A stretch of DNA of 64,000 nucleotides from Rhizodiscina lignyota (Eukaryota > Ascomycota > Dothideomycetes > Aulographales > Rhizodiscinaceae). Below are positions 35,671-47,056 of the stretch, in pieces. The DNA is taken from positions 3,038,001 through 3,102,000 of the forward strand of contig ML978123.1 of NCBI GenBank assembly GCA_010015805.1, given 5' to 3'. Position numbers and translations under genes: made by a program. The notes below the pieces were generated by a model. The model saw only the letters and a program-made list of their open reading frames with translations. It did not search any database and had not been told where the DNA came from. Numbering within the stretch: the first letter of the stretch is position 1; each line of letters starts with the position of its first letter.

Positions 35671-37391
35671 ATGGCTCCTCGCGTAGCTGTCATAGGAGCT
35701 GGCCCTCTTGGGCTCATAGCTGTGAAGAACCTTAAAGAGGATGGTTTTGACGTGACATGTTTCGAAGCCAGACCATACGTCGGAGGGTACGCAGTTGTTG
35801 AGGAATTGTTAGGGTACATGATGCTAACTACGCCTTTCAACAGTCTCTGGAACTACTCTGACGATGAGCGTCTCAGTACCGCTGCAACGACCATCTTCAA
35901 TTCAAGCAAGTATCGAAGCGCCATATCAGACTACCCGTTTCCGGATGATGCAGATGACTTTCCCACCTGGCAGCAGATGCATCAATATCTGGAGGGCTTC
36001 GCCGATCATTTCGAATTGAGACCGCATCTTCGCCTCAATAGTCCTGTCACAAGCCTATCGCGAGATGGCAAGCAATGGGTAATAGAAATCACACCGAAGG
36101 ACGGGCCGTCTCGACGCGAATATTTCGACAAGGTCGCTATTGCAACTGGATCATTTGTGATACCGAAGCAACCACAATTGCAAGGAGTTGAAAAGTTTAC
36201 AGGCAGGCAACTCCATGCAATCAACTTCCATCGGCCCGAGACATTCAAGGGCGAAAGAGTCCTAATCATTGGTCTTCACGCCAGCGCTCAAGACGTTGCC
36301 ACAGGTCTTGCAGGACACGCGTCGCAGGCTTACGTCTCGCATCGGAACGGTGTTTTACTGGTGAGTCTCAGTGTGGTATCTATTTCCCAAGTTATCCCAC
36401 TTACACTTTGCAGATTCCCCGATACGAGCCGAAGGGTGCCACTTTTGATCAAACCATGAACATCGGCTTCGCAATGTTTCAGATGTCTATGCAGACTTGG
36501 TTTCCCAATTTATTTACGTGGCTAGTTGACAAGATGCTGGTGTCGATGTCTAAGAAGGCGTTTCCAAATGCCCCAAAGTCCTGGAATTTGTTCCCGGCCC
36601 CATCCATCGCTACAACTCCGCCGTTGGTTGGAGATGAAATGTACCCGCTGATGGAATCAGGCTTTTGCGAACCGGTGGGTGCCGTCGCTCAGATAACCGG
36701 TCCGAAGACTGTTGAATTGAAAGATGGCCGCATTCTAGAAGACATTGATTCAATCATCTACTGTACAGGCTATGACACGGCAACTCCTTTCGTCGATAAA
36801 GAGTATAACCCGTATCCCACTCCTGGTGGGCCTGCCGATCTCTATCGGGGAACATTTCCGCTGCACGAAGATCCCGAGGTGCGAAACTCGCTGGCATTCT
36901 TTGGACATGCCGCCGTGCCTTTCCCAGGATTTATTCAGCACGAAATAATCATCCTGGCTACCTCTCAGATTTGGAAAGGTAATTCTTCCTTGCCGCCCCT
37001 CGGAGAGATGAAGAAGTGGCATCGCGGATATTTGGATTGGAGAAACGACCTATTGCGCAAGCAGCAATGGCCTTCCACATTCTACGTTGCCTTCATGCCC
37101 TTCAAAGACCACGTACTCTGGTTCGACCAGGCCGCCGGTTCCGACGTCTTTTCACATTTCGGGATGTTCAGCGCGAAGGCGTGGTCTTTCTGGTGGAACG
37201 ACAAGGATCTATACCGAAAGTGTGCAGGTGGTTTATTCACCCCATCGATATGGCGCCTCTTCGAAACGGGTAAGCGGAAAGCCTGGCCGAAAGCGAGAGA
37301 GCAGATTTATCTGGACAACGAAGCAGCACAGAAGCAGATTAAGAAAAGACTCGAGAAGCTAAAGCTTGAGAAAAACAAGAAGACTCGGTAG
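35671..37391 (+). CDS. Flavin-containing monooxygenase (FMO-like)
   Basis: Class B flavin monooxygenase of the FMO/dimethylaniline monooxygenase type, which uses FAD and NADPH to oxygenate soft nucleophiles (N or S) of small molecules. Three exons (35671-35786, 35844-36360, 36414-37391) close at 536 residues; splicing of the first intron yields VGGLWNYSDD, as expected. The FAD Rossmann motif GAGPLG is at residues 9-14 (VAVIGAGPLGLIAVKNL). The FMO fingerprint is present as FTGRQLHAINFH. The second, NADPH-binding Rossmann motif reads VLIIGLHASAQDVA, where His replaces the usual second glycine. The C-terminal third (YCTGYDTATPF, then FFGHAAVPFPGFIQHE) is typical. An aldehyde dehydrogenase on the same strand follows 1.3 kb downstream. 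Confidence 0.88.
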
Positions 37392-38677
37392 AGCGATTCA
37401 TATTTCATAAGTTGTCGTGTACCAATATTTGAGCACTCAGCTTCTTGGAACTGATCTGGAAGCTATTGGCTATTCTTATGCAAGTCATTATCGCTTTAAT
37501 CCCTTTGTTTCTTATTAAATGTTCGCTATGTAGATGTGGAACGAAGCATACTATATCGTCAAAAAGATTATCACTGATTAATGCTCAGGATCGCTAAAGG
37601 AGTGTGCCCCAAAATTAAAAATTTAATATGAAACCTTTCCGCTGGCCAATACTCCCAAGCCTCGTCATCTAAGCCACCCTTCCGAATTACAAACTCAGAG
37701 TCTTATAGAAAAATCTACACTGATACGCGCTCCTGGGTTTTCAAATATACTGACCGGACTAAGGGAGGATCACTGTACATAGAGGTGATAGCTTTGAGCT
37801 CCGCTTCGAATAGTAATACCGAGTACGCTCGAGGAGCTTCGGAATAAACTGGGAGTTGCATGGGAAGTAATTCGGTTCTTGAAGCAATCATAAACAAGGC
37901 CTCGCTGGTGGGCAGGTGAGTCTGAAGACTCTGAACTGGAAATGCAAATGAGTTCGAGCGCTGACTTGGCTTAGTAAAGTCTATTTACCTTCATGTTTAA
38001 ATTCATTATGATCAAGCCTAAGTATTTACAAATAACAAGCGTCCAAAAACCAACCAAGCAATGATATAAAACCTACAAGGATGAGAGTAATCCAGTGAAA
38101 GCTGACGTGCCTATTGAGCTAAAGCTTGAGCACAAAACCTCAAGCATCATACTGAAGCAAAACCGAGCCGGAATGAGGACAAGCTGATGGAGCGGACCAA
38201 AGAGTACGGCCCCAACGGGTCAGGGTTCTAGACAGTTGCGTACAGATTACAATTAACGAATGGGCGATTATTCCAATGAATTTCTTTCGTATGTATGGTG
38301 ACAGCATAAAGAATAAAGCTAAAGTTCTCTTGTGTGCGGGAAGTTCGATTGTCGTGGTCAGCTTTGTTCCCCATTGTTGCTTCATAGGCCTAATGATCAT
38401 AGATTCTCCTAAACTTTAACTGGTAGAAAACCTTTTTAATCCCCAATAGTGTAAACTCGTGAAGGCCGGTGCCTGAAATTACCCTACGAATATCTTTATG
38501 ATGATGTTGAACATGGCTACTCCTAGATCGGCCGAGCGAGGGAGGGGAATGTGCAAAGCTCCATTGGCCGCGGAAAGCTACTATCCGTCTCCACATAATA
38601 CTCATAAAGTCTACCCATCGTGCCCATAATTTCATCTCATTTCACAAATCTCTGCTGCATCATACAAAATAGACAAA
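37392..38677. other. AT-rich intergenic region
   Basis: Distinctly AT-rich compared with the flanking genes. No gene is supported. It contains the promoter of the aldehyde dehydrogenase gene. Confidence 0.5.
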
Positions 38678-40141
38678 ATGCAGGAATTCGACATCTACAT
38701 CAACGGCCAATACCGCAAAGGTCGCGCGGGAACCGAGGATGCAATAAACCCATATTCTCAAAAGCCATGGGCCAAGATTGCACAAGCTTCCGTGGAAGAC
38801 GTCAATGATGCAGTCCTCGCGGCAGAGACTGCGTTTGAAACATGGGGCAAGACAACAGGCTACCACCGGTCCAAGCTGATGCTCAAGTTAGCTGATGTGC
38901 TCGACGAGGATGCTGAGTCGTTGTCGATCGTTGAAACGTCTGACAATGGCAAGATCCGCAGGGAGACGAAGAGCCAGATGCATTTTGCCGCTAGGAATTA
39001 CAGGTACTTTGCAGGCCTGGCGGACAAGTTGGTTGGCGAGACGAAGCCGTTGGATAATCCGGATATGTTCGATTTCACACTGCGCGAACCGTATGGCGTA
39101 TGTGCCCTCATCACGCCTTGGAATAGTCCCATTGGAATTCTGGCGAACAAGCTTGCGCCATGTCTGGCTGCCGGAAATACCTGCGTTGTCAAGCCGAGCG
39201 AATTCACGTCAGCTAGCACCATGTACTTCGCAAAGATTGTGGAGAAAGCGGGATTCCCACCCGGAGTTTTCAACGTCATTACTGGTAAAGCAGAGGTCGG
39301 AAAGGCGCTGGTAATGCATCCAGTGATCACAAAGATCAGTTTTACAGGCAGCGTTAACGTGGGCCGGATCATCGCGAAGCAAGGAGCGGAGAACATTGTT
39401 CCTGTCACGCTCGAGCTCGGAGGAAAGTCAGCCAATATCATTCTGGACGATGCGGAATTAGACAAAGCTATTCCTGGAAGCGTAGCAGGCATCTTTGCTG
39501 CGTCAGGACAGACATGTATTGCGGGATCCCGTCTGCTTGTTCACCGCACAGTGTACGACCAGGTACTGAACGGCATCTTAGAGAGGATCAAGACTATCCG
39601 CTTTGGCGACCCGCAGGACCTGAGCACTGATATTGGACCAGTGGCACATGCAGGTCAATGGGAAACAATCCAGGGCTTTATCAAGAAAGCGCAAGATGAC
39701 GGAGCCAAGCTACTTGCTGGTGGACGAGACGCAAGCGAGAAGTTGGGTGGCCTCTCCGTTGCTCCCACTGTGTTCGGCGATGTCGACCCAATGAGCCATC
39801 TTGCGCAAAATGAAGTCTTCGGACCCGTTCTCGGAATGATTCCATTCGACACAGACGAGGAGGCAATCAAGATTGCGAACAGCACCAAGTACGGCTTGGG
39901 TGGAGCTGTGTGGACGACGAACGTCAAGCGCGCTCATAAGATCGCTAGACGTCTCAACACTGGTCAAGTCTGGGTTAACACCTATCGATCAAGTGCCACG
40001 ATGGCGCCGTTTGGTGGATTCAAGCACAGCGGGTACGGAAAGGAGCGTGGTACGGAAGCGTTGCTTGAGTATACCCGAGTGAAGAACGTGATGATGGATC
40101 TGAGCGATGAAGTGCGGGATCCTTTCGTTATCAAGATGTAA
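38678..40141 (+). CDS. Aldehyde dehydrogenase (NAD(P)+)
   Basis: Intronless gene for a 487-residue aldehyde dehydrogenase, full length for the family and without a targeting peptide, so probably cytosolic. It oxidises an aldehyde to the acid with NAD(P)+. Seen: the cofactor and substrate motifs PWNSPIGILANKLAPCLAAGN and KPSEFT, GFPPGVFNVITG, FTGSVNVG, catalytic Glu246 in LELGGKSAN and the nucleophile Cys280 in SGQTCIAGSRL (34 residues apart, as usual). The C-terminal part has EVFGPVLGMIPF, NSTKYGLGGAVWT and PFGGFKHSGYGKERG. The overall pattern is closest to salicylaldehyde/betaine-aldehyde/general aldehyde dehydrogenases; the substrate is not resolved. Lying just after an FMO suggests a monooxygenase-dehydrogenase pair. 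Confidence 0.93.
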   Translation: MQEFDIYINGQYRKGRAGTEDAINPYSQKPWAKIAQASVEDVNDAVLAAETAFETWGKTTGYHRSKLMLKLADVLDEDAESLSIVETSDNGKIRRETKSQMHFAARNYRYFAGLADKLVGETKPLDNPDMFDFTLREPYGVCALITPWNSPIGILANKLAPCLAAGNTCVVKPSEFTSASTMYFAKIVEKAGFPPGVFNVITGKAEVGKALVMHPVITKISFTGSVNVGRIIAKQGAENIVPVTLELGGKSANIILDDAELDKAIPGSVAGIFAASGQTCIAGSRLLVHRTVYDQVLNGILERIKTIRFGDPQDLSTDIGPVAHAGQWETIQGFIKKAQDDGAKLLAGGRDASEKLGGLSVAPTVFGDVDPMSHLAQNEVFGPVLGMIPFDTDEEAIKIANSTKYGLGGAVWTTNVKRAHKIARRLNTGQVWVNTYRSSATMAPFGGFKHSGYGKERGTEALLEYTRVKNVMMDLSDEVRDPFVIKM

Positions 40142-40501
40142 CACGAATATTCGGTGGAAATGTATACTTTTAGCCTGTCCGCTCGGCCTCCTCTGCTCGA
40201 ACGTGTCGCTACGATGTCTCAGCCGGAAGAAATGCTTTCGATGAGCTGTTGCGTTGCTGAACGATGCACGAAATAACGGGGATACCCACCTCAGCGCTTC
40301 TCAATTCTGTGCTATCTCAATTCGGCAGTGAACAGAAACTTGGGTGGCAAAAGTCCGTACGGCGACATGTGAAGAACATATGTGCTGTTCTACCTTCAAC
40401 GCCACTGGGAGGCAGTGAGAAACCCCCTCCAGCCATGGTATGACCCGCTGTATAACAATACGTGTGTGTCGTCGCAGCAGCCCACATCGTGTCTGTTCCA
40501 T
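40142..40501. other. Intergenic region between convergent genes
   Basis: 3' flanks only; nothing else recognised. Confidence 0.5.
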
Positions 40502-41261
40502 TCATACTTTGCGCGCCATCAATTCGACGACTTTTGGCCGCTTCTCGTCCCATTCATCCCAAACAATCGAAAAGTTAGCAGTGTGTCTCCCCGAAGCTTC
40601 TCTCTTGGTGCCATTCCTTTTCTCAAGTGCTCCCACAGGGAGTCCAAGTTTGGCATCTGCAAAGGCGCGATGCCATCTCGAGATTCCTTCGAACTCGAAA
40701 CCCATTCGCAATGCCGTTGTCCGCGAGGCCGTGTTTCCCGTATGTGTTCGCCATTCAACACGTCGGAGTCCTAAGCCTCCTGCAGAGGGCGGATCCAGTA
40801 ATCGCAGGAGGGCAAGTCCAATAGCATTTGTTGTAACGTGCGTGCGTTGAAACTGGGGGAAAACCATGACACCCAGCTCTGTGACTGCGTTTTCGGGGCT
40901 TGTTCCGTTCAATGATAAGACACCAGCGTATTTACTGGAAGTGTTCATCTCTTCCTTAATAGCACTCTTGTCGAAGATCACGTATAAACAGTCCTCAGTC
41001 GGTGTTCTGAATCCCTTGTCGTAAACTTCTCTCACGAAGTCTTCCTTGGTGTCTATGGGTGGGAACGACACGTATCTAAAGGCATCCGGATCGGCTTTCA
41101 GCACCTCCACGAATGGTGCTGAGTGGATATCTGGCTACCGCATGGTAAACAGTTAGGGCAGGCCACCTTTGATAAGATGGTCCACGCACGTCAAATATTT
41201 CGAGAGCGATAAGATCATTCTCCAAGCGCCGATGCTCATAGTGGGAGGCCGGTTCAGACAT
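40502..41261 (-). CDS. GNAT-family N-acetyltransferase
   Basis: RimJ/RimL-type GNAT acetyltransferase of 234 residues. Two exons (41261-41190 and 41134-40502) flank a 55-bp intron and join in phase (EIFD|PDIHSAPF). Family features: YAGVLSLNGTSPENAVTELGVMVFPQFQRTHVTTNA (the beta4 strand and acetyl-CoA loop, though the loop is not a canonical Q/RxxGxG/A), LGLRRVEWRTHTGNTASRTTALRMGFEFEG (the alpha4 asparagine and Ser/Ala-rich helix) and a closing W-D-E-W-D-E-K-R-P motif typical of the fungal branch. It probably acetylates a small molecule or a peptide N-terminus. It converges with the aldehyde dehydrogenase. Confidence 0.87.
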
Positions 41262-41806
41262 GGCGCAACACGCTTATGATGAGACTAAAAGACTGATACA
41301 AGGAACGTGCTGGCAGAACTTATACGATGTGTATAGTGGTGATCAACGATGAAATGTGTGTAGGTATGAAAATAGACGGGCCTGATTGAGCCGGAGATAG
41401 GTGTGTGTGTATCATGAGCACGGTACATCCTGCGGCTACTGCGCAATTAGAGGGGCTAGGCAGACAAGGACAAGAGAGACTCCGAAGCCGGTGGTCTTCT
41501 CGTTTATGAGGGGATTTGCTGGGGTGGCTAGCAGTCCGCCAGGTGTACGGAGTATCGCATCCTCTATGGAGTAGATCACGTGATGAATGCTCGAGGAGGA
41601 GACCTCCAGCTTGGAGAACCTTGGAAGGCACCAGTGATAGATCGCGTATTAATTAATCTCTCACTAATTCTGTGGATAGTAAGAAGATTATGTGTAGTGG
41701 TATACTACTACCCGAATAAATATGCGATAGCTTACTTTCAAGACTAGTAAACCAGGTGAAAATTGCTACATAAAAGGGATGAGACAGAAACAATGAAGAA
41801 TATGGG
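41262..41806. other. Intergenic region
   Basis: Promoter of the GNAT gene and 3' flank of the IST1 gene. A short TG-rich run is near 41390-41410. No gene. Confidence 0.5.
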
Positions 41807-42793
41807 CTATCTCTTGCCCAACGCCGCAAACCTCTTCGCTAAATCATCCGCATCAGGTATCTTGCCCCCCGGCCCACCTGCATCATCCTTCTTCTTCGCC
41901 CCAGCTCCTGCTCCGGCCTTCTTCATCTTGCCTCCAGGTTTTAGTTCGCCTATTTGCCCGGGGACCTTCACTCCTGGGGCTAGATTATCTGTACTTGGAC
42001 TTGGGGGGGCCACTCTTACTGGACTCTGAGGGCCCAAGGCCTTAGGAGGCGTAGCTCTCGCCAGATCCTCTGTTTCCAGCGGTGCTTCTAATGCCTTGAC
42101 CTTCTGTCCGCCGTCCCTCCCTTCGGCGTCATCGTCATCATCCTCCTCCTCTTCGCCCTCAAGGAATGGGTCTCCTGGAAAGTGTACGCCGTACGTCTTG
42201 CATATCTCTCTCAGATACGCATTAACCAGCTCTGTGCTCGGTGTCTCCGTCTTCAGCTTGTTTAGTACTCTCTCCGCCACGCCCTCTCCATCCATAGCTG
42301 CGATTGCAAAGTCTTTCCCAAACTTCTCAATCAGCAAATTTCGTGCCATGTGTAGCTCCTTCACCTCCGTCCTCGTCGCCGCGTATATCAGACTCCTGAC
42401 AGCCTCCTCCAACCCCGGATCTAGCACCACCTCATCCTTCCCGCTGCCCGTCAGACTATGCGATATTGATTGAGGCGGATCAAGGAGCTGCGACCGTGCG
42501 AGGAGCAATTCGCAGTATAGCTCGAGGATTTCGTGAAGCTCGGTGGTGATATCGGAGCGGATAATGTTCTCGACGCGGATCCGTGCGGATTCGAGCTTTC
42601 CTTGCTCGATAAGCTGGGCCATTGCGCGCCGTTGCTGTTTCGCGATTGCAGAATCCTTTTGCTGGGTCATGCGTAGGCGGGAGATAGAGAGCTTGAGCTG
42701 CACCTTGAGCTTGGACTGTCTGATAGTCAGTAGGGTTCAGTTTGGGGTATGGGTGGGAACTTGACGTACGACCAAGCTCGAAGGGGGTGCCAT
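41807..42793 (-). CDS. IST1: IST1-like regulator of Vps4 / ESCRT-III
   Basis: Core eukaryotic protein that regulates the Vps4 ATPase and works with ESCRT-III in multivesicular-body sorting on endosomes. A 24-nt first exon (42793-42770, MAPPSSLV) is joined over a 54-bp intron to 42715-41807; the acceptor is the distal AG of a tandem CAGACAG. Total 310 residues. The IST1 N-domain is clear: KLKVQLKLSISRLRM, AKQQRRAMAQLIEQGK, ARIRVENIIRSD, then ELYCELLLAR, LIYAATRTEVKEL and YLREICKTYGV. The C-terminal half is low complexity, with an acidic run (about residues 190-200) followed by Pro/Ala/Gly/Lys-rich sequence and the final ADDLAKRFAALGKR, which resembles a MIT-interacting motif (MIM). Confidence 0.92.
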
Positions 42794-43507
42794 GGTGATA
42801 ATGGAAGATTGTGGAGACTAGGGTATGGTATATTCGCTGTCGTCGAACTTAACGGCTGCTGGTGAGGTTGAAGTTGAGATGAAGTAAGGGTAAGGCAGCA
42901 CCCCGCGGTTTGCATTGGCTCGGATGGTCCCGCATTTAGGTACCTGAGGCACCCATCGCTTGAGTGAATGACGTCCCCCGTCTCAGCCCTACGCGTGCCG
43001 AGGCGGTACCGATAATCTTAGTGGACCGCTCTTGGAATTCCTCGATATCACTCTCTTTCGTACATCTTCGTCGGAGGATGACGTCTCTCATGAACTGCTG
43101 CTCCAAATCCCCCCGTTCTTACGCCCAGGCAGCGCGATGGAGGAGCGTGACTAGGTGACTAACAGTAATGGCGAGGCTGATCCATCCTTTGCGCAGACCG
43201 GGGTAAGACAGGCGCACACCATCATCGCGCGTGCTTGAGTCGCATTTACGACAACGCCTTCCAACTCACTCACCGCAGGTAGGACAGTATGTAACCACTC
43301 CATTCCTTCTGCCTTGTATTTACGCTGTTCATAACCTGTCGTTTCTCTGTCGCCTTGTCCACTCGCTTCTTTCCACCTGATTGCGTGTGGTTCATGATTC
43401 CTAATGACTTCTCTGAGTCCGCGACGGAGCTCCTCCGCACCTGTAATTAACATTGAGCCTGAAGAACGCGAACTTGAAGGTGCGATGTTCTTTTAATACT
43501 GCCTGTC
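42794..43507. other. Divergent promoter region, IST1 and CorA-like gene
   Basis: 714 bp between divergent start codons. No gene supported. Confidence 0.5.
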
Positions 43508-45915
43508 ATGAAGGCTAATCATACTACTATAGATCAAGAACAGGAAGCAACTGTTGGTGCACCAGACCCTCGAGCACAACCAAACAACAGCCGTCCCCAG
43601 CGTAATTTCAGGCGCACCGCCTCCCAGCCACATAGAAAGAGACGAAAGACTTCTCCGAGTCCCGGCCTTGACTGGAAGGGTGACTGGAGCCAAGACACTT
43701 TCAAAGATGGACGCGTCTTGGTACTCGACTACGTCTCGCGCGATTTCGCCGACGATCACCGCCGGCGCGTTCTAGCGAACGAATACCACAATATTGAGGG
43801 TTTGCGGCACTTCTATAGACACGAGGCGCCAAGCCGAAATCCAGCACTAAGGGTTATACATGTGCAAAATAGTTGGTGGGCAAGGAGGTTCCTGTTGCGC
43901 AAGTTCAATATCGATCCTACGGATGATTTGGTCGGTACTAGCTTTGGGAAGTGGGCTGCGTTCACCACACCGCAGCGCCGAGCGGGCAAGCCGATGCTGA
44001 ATGGAAAGGCGTTTCGGAACCAGCGCGATCCTTGGAGAGGAATATCAAGATGTGCGTTTGGGATGGACTACCTGAAGTATTACTCTCCAGGACGTTGCCC
44101 CCCAAATAAAAGCGGCTTCAAGATGATGGAGTTGAATGGATTCGACTCGAGAGGAGATCCCGCGTATCTAAATGACGTGTATGTGCAAAGACTTTCCGTG
44201 TACATCCAGAAGAACGATGGAGAGCCGAGTGTGCCGACAGACCCCGACCTGCGCAATCCGTATTCGACCACGGAGCGAGAAGAGCAAGAGAGAATTAAGA
44301 GGAGATACTCACGGCTTGCTCAACAAGCGGACTTATCAGCAGACGACTATGTGCCAATATTGAAATCGTTGGATAATGGTACGAATCTTATACGAAGCAA
44401 TTGCTATGCACTTGTATGCTAATAGGTCTGGCAGGCTCTACAGTCATCATATTCGAAGACTCGACAACTAGCGACACACAAGATACATTGATTCAAGCAA
44501 GACGAGAGGTTGAAACCCGGTGGCGGAAACTGACTTTCTACCTTCCCAAGGAGGAACTTGACGAAGAGCATCTCGCTATGGAGTGCATGAATTTGGTACT
44601 CAGCGACGTTTTCAAAGCTCTGAGCACGTCATGGGAGAAGTATCTGCACAAGTCTGCAGCCCACGTCTCCATCCTGGAAGACAAGATCTACGAGCAGCCT
44701 GCCGATGAATCTCGCGCACCTGAGCTTTGGCTGAATTCCTCGACATGGCTGAAGGTAGAGCGCCTGGTGTACACGCATCAAGACATAGTCAAAGAAACTA
44801 TAGTCTATCTGAACTCGCTCTTCGATGACGACCCGCACGGAGGATGGCTCGGCAGCACCCTCGAAGACTTCGAACGGGTCGAGCATCTCGTGCAAGAAGA
44901 TCTCGTCAAGCCCACCGACTCCCTCAACGATCTTATGTACAAATCCGTCGAGATTCGTGATTCTAGGCACTCCCTCCAACTCGGAACTAGCATGTGGCGC
45001 CTCTCCTGGATCACGTTCATCTTCCTCCCACTTACGTTTATCGTTTCCTTCTTCGGTATGAACGTCGACACCTTCCAATCCGGTGCCCCATCCATAAAAT
45101 GGTGGTTCATCGTCAGCGTCCCCATGATGTTTCTTGTCTTTTTTATATGGTACATTATCAAACACTTCCTCGCGCAGCGTAGACAGGACCCCTTAGTCCG
45201 CGGCACATACGAGCATCTCTTCCATGATCTCTCGAACGAGCATCCGCAGCTGTGGTCTCGCAATGGTCCGAGGGATTATATTGAGCCGAAAGGCCGCATC
45301 GCCAATTGGAAGTGGTACTTCCTGAAGAAATGGTTCGCACCCGCGAAGACTATTGCCGCCAAAGGCTACGACCAAGACATCGACGGCCTCGGCGCGTGGG
45401 CCCGCGTCAAACGCGCCCTCGCTATCCGCTGGCTACCGCAGATAGGCGTCGCGAACGCCACCAAGGCCGACGAGGAGGAGGGCACCGAGCTATCTGAAAC
45501 GCTCTACGGCGACGGCGAAGCGCGCCCGCCAGATCCGAGCGGGGATTTCGATGCTATCCGCGATGCGCTGCGCTACGCAAACCGCGTCGGTATGGCGGAG
45601 GCGGAGCCCCAGATCGCGATGAGCCCGCGCTTGAGTCCGCCGCCGAGCAGGGCGAGTCGCAGCCGCGCGCGGAGGAGTAGTCCAAAGCAAAGGGAAGAGA
45701 GTGGGAGTGGACGGCCAACGAGTCAGGGTAGTGGGAGTTGCATGATCACGGAGGAGTTAATTGGGAGTGAGGGCGATGAGAGCGATGCTGGTGGGATTCA
45801 GGAACGGCCGCGCGGTGCGCCTGGGGGTGCAGAGAGCGGGGGAGGGAGAGATGGAGGCTTGGGGTTGTTGGAGGTGCCGATTGGGTTGGGCGGGTCGTCT
45901 GCTGCATCTTTTTGA
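43508..45915 (+). CDS. CorA-like Mg2+ transporter family protein
   Basis: CorA-superfamily membrane protein of 786 residues. Two exons (43508-44378, 44426-45915) flank a 47-bp intron and join in phase (LDN|GLAGSTV). A basic N-terminus (HRKRRK, about residues 42-48) is followed by a large cytosolic domain found in fungal CorA-like proteins (FRKFNIDPTDDLVG type; GRVLVLDYVSRDF). The C-terminal CorA core has a long helix, then two transmembrane segments; the signature GMN follows the first (FIVSFFGMNVDTF). After the second helix the tail of about 240 residues carries conserved WKWYFLKKWF and then a Ser/Arg/Gly/Glu-rich disordered end. The large soluble domain is typical of fungal paralogues whose ion specificity has not been tested. 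Confidence 0.9.
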
Positions 45916-46501
45916 GGTATAGTCATGGTCATGATGCGATAAATAAATGAACCGTGTAACCGCCCTGCAAGTTCCTGAGTTCTGCTCGTGAGCGTTTCGC
46001 GCGCCTCAGTCCGCCAACAAGTATATCCAAAATACTCGAGGCTCAAGTCCTGCACAGGAAAAGAGTAGATTGGAACAAAATCCTTCAACATGAGAGCGTT
46101 CTCACTTTGCGAGCAAATCGAATAAAACTTTCAGAGGGCAGTTTGCGATGTATGCGATGACATTCCAAATGCTCCGCCCTGCCAAGACGTCGGCGGCTGC
46201 ATATGCATGTAATATCGAATCTTTTAAGGGCTGATGATCTTACTCCAGGATTCTGACTAGATCTTATTGCCGAGGCTGCTCGAGAGCGGCGTGAGCGATT
46301 TCTGAAAATGGGGAGAATTGTTTCCGAGCGTGGCATGAGATTTCTGAAGATAGCACTTGAAATTCAGTAATAGAGTCGTAGTTGGAATCTCTCACATGAT
46401 ATACAAACAGTATCTTGGGATAGTGATATATACAAATGTGACCTTTCGTACTCCTTGTAAATTGAACTCTGCTTTAGCATCTCAAATATAGCTTCCCAAA
46501 A
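45916..46501. other. Intergenic region between convergent genes
   Basis: 3' flanks; no gene or repeat recognised. Confidence 0.5.
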
Positions 46502-47056
46502 TCAACCGCAGTTTAGCGCAGCACCGCCGAATGTGAATCCAGCAGGAACCTGTGTGCAACCCAACGTGCTACCGGGGTCAATCCCCGGAATTGCTGTGCC
46601 CCAAAAATCTTGACTTAAGATGAATCCACAGCCGTCCTGAGTAAATAGCTGTAGATAACAGCCCTCTGAGTTACTCCGCGGCAGCGCCGTCATCTCAACT
46701 TGAATCAAGTTCTGGTCGTTAATCGGGAGCTCCGAGCAGCCCTCTTCGGTGATTGAAACAGATGTCGCAGTGCCGGCACTACCGTCGTTGAGAATCTTGT
46801 CACTCTTGCTGCTGCAGGAGAAGCTGCCGCCGGTGAACACTGTGAGGTTGGCGAAGGCAGGACCGCCGGTGGGTTTGCCTTTGCGGGGGTAGAGTATATG
46901 TGGAGTAGCAGTGGCGAAGGAGATGCTGACGAGAGCGAGAGTGATGGCGAGGTTGAGCTTCTAAAAGGCATTGTTAGCTTTTTGGATCTTTCAATTGAGG
47001 AAATTGATCTTCAATGCGGTAGAGATAATGAAAGAATATGGGCCGAGTCGTACCAT
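46502..47056 (-). CDS. Small secreted protein, 6 Cys
   Basis: Predicted secreted protein of about 153 residues. The body (46960-46502) begins KLNLAITLALVSISFATATPH, a good signal peptide lacking a start codon. Directly upstream is a good acceptor (CTAAC branch, then CCTTTTAG). The nearest suitable donor, GTACGA, immediately follows an ATG at 47056-47054, so splicing over 93 bp gives MKLNLAITLA. The mature part has six cysteines and short hydrophobic strands (FTGGSFSCS, EGCYLQLFTQDGCGF, LGCTQVPAGFTFGG, ALNCG), suggesting a small beta-rich disulphide-bonded fold. No named family recognised. The start model is inferred; the body is better supported. Confidence 0.6.

Noticed and set aside
37715-37897. 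60-codon frame in AT-rich DNA, faintly recalling a mobile-element RNase H end
   Set aside because: Too short and without the motif residues; no terminal repeats or other element parts nearby.
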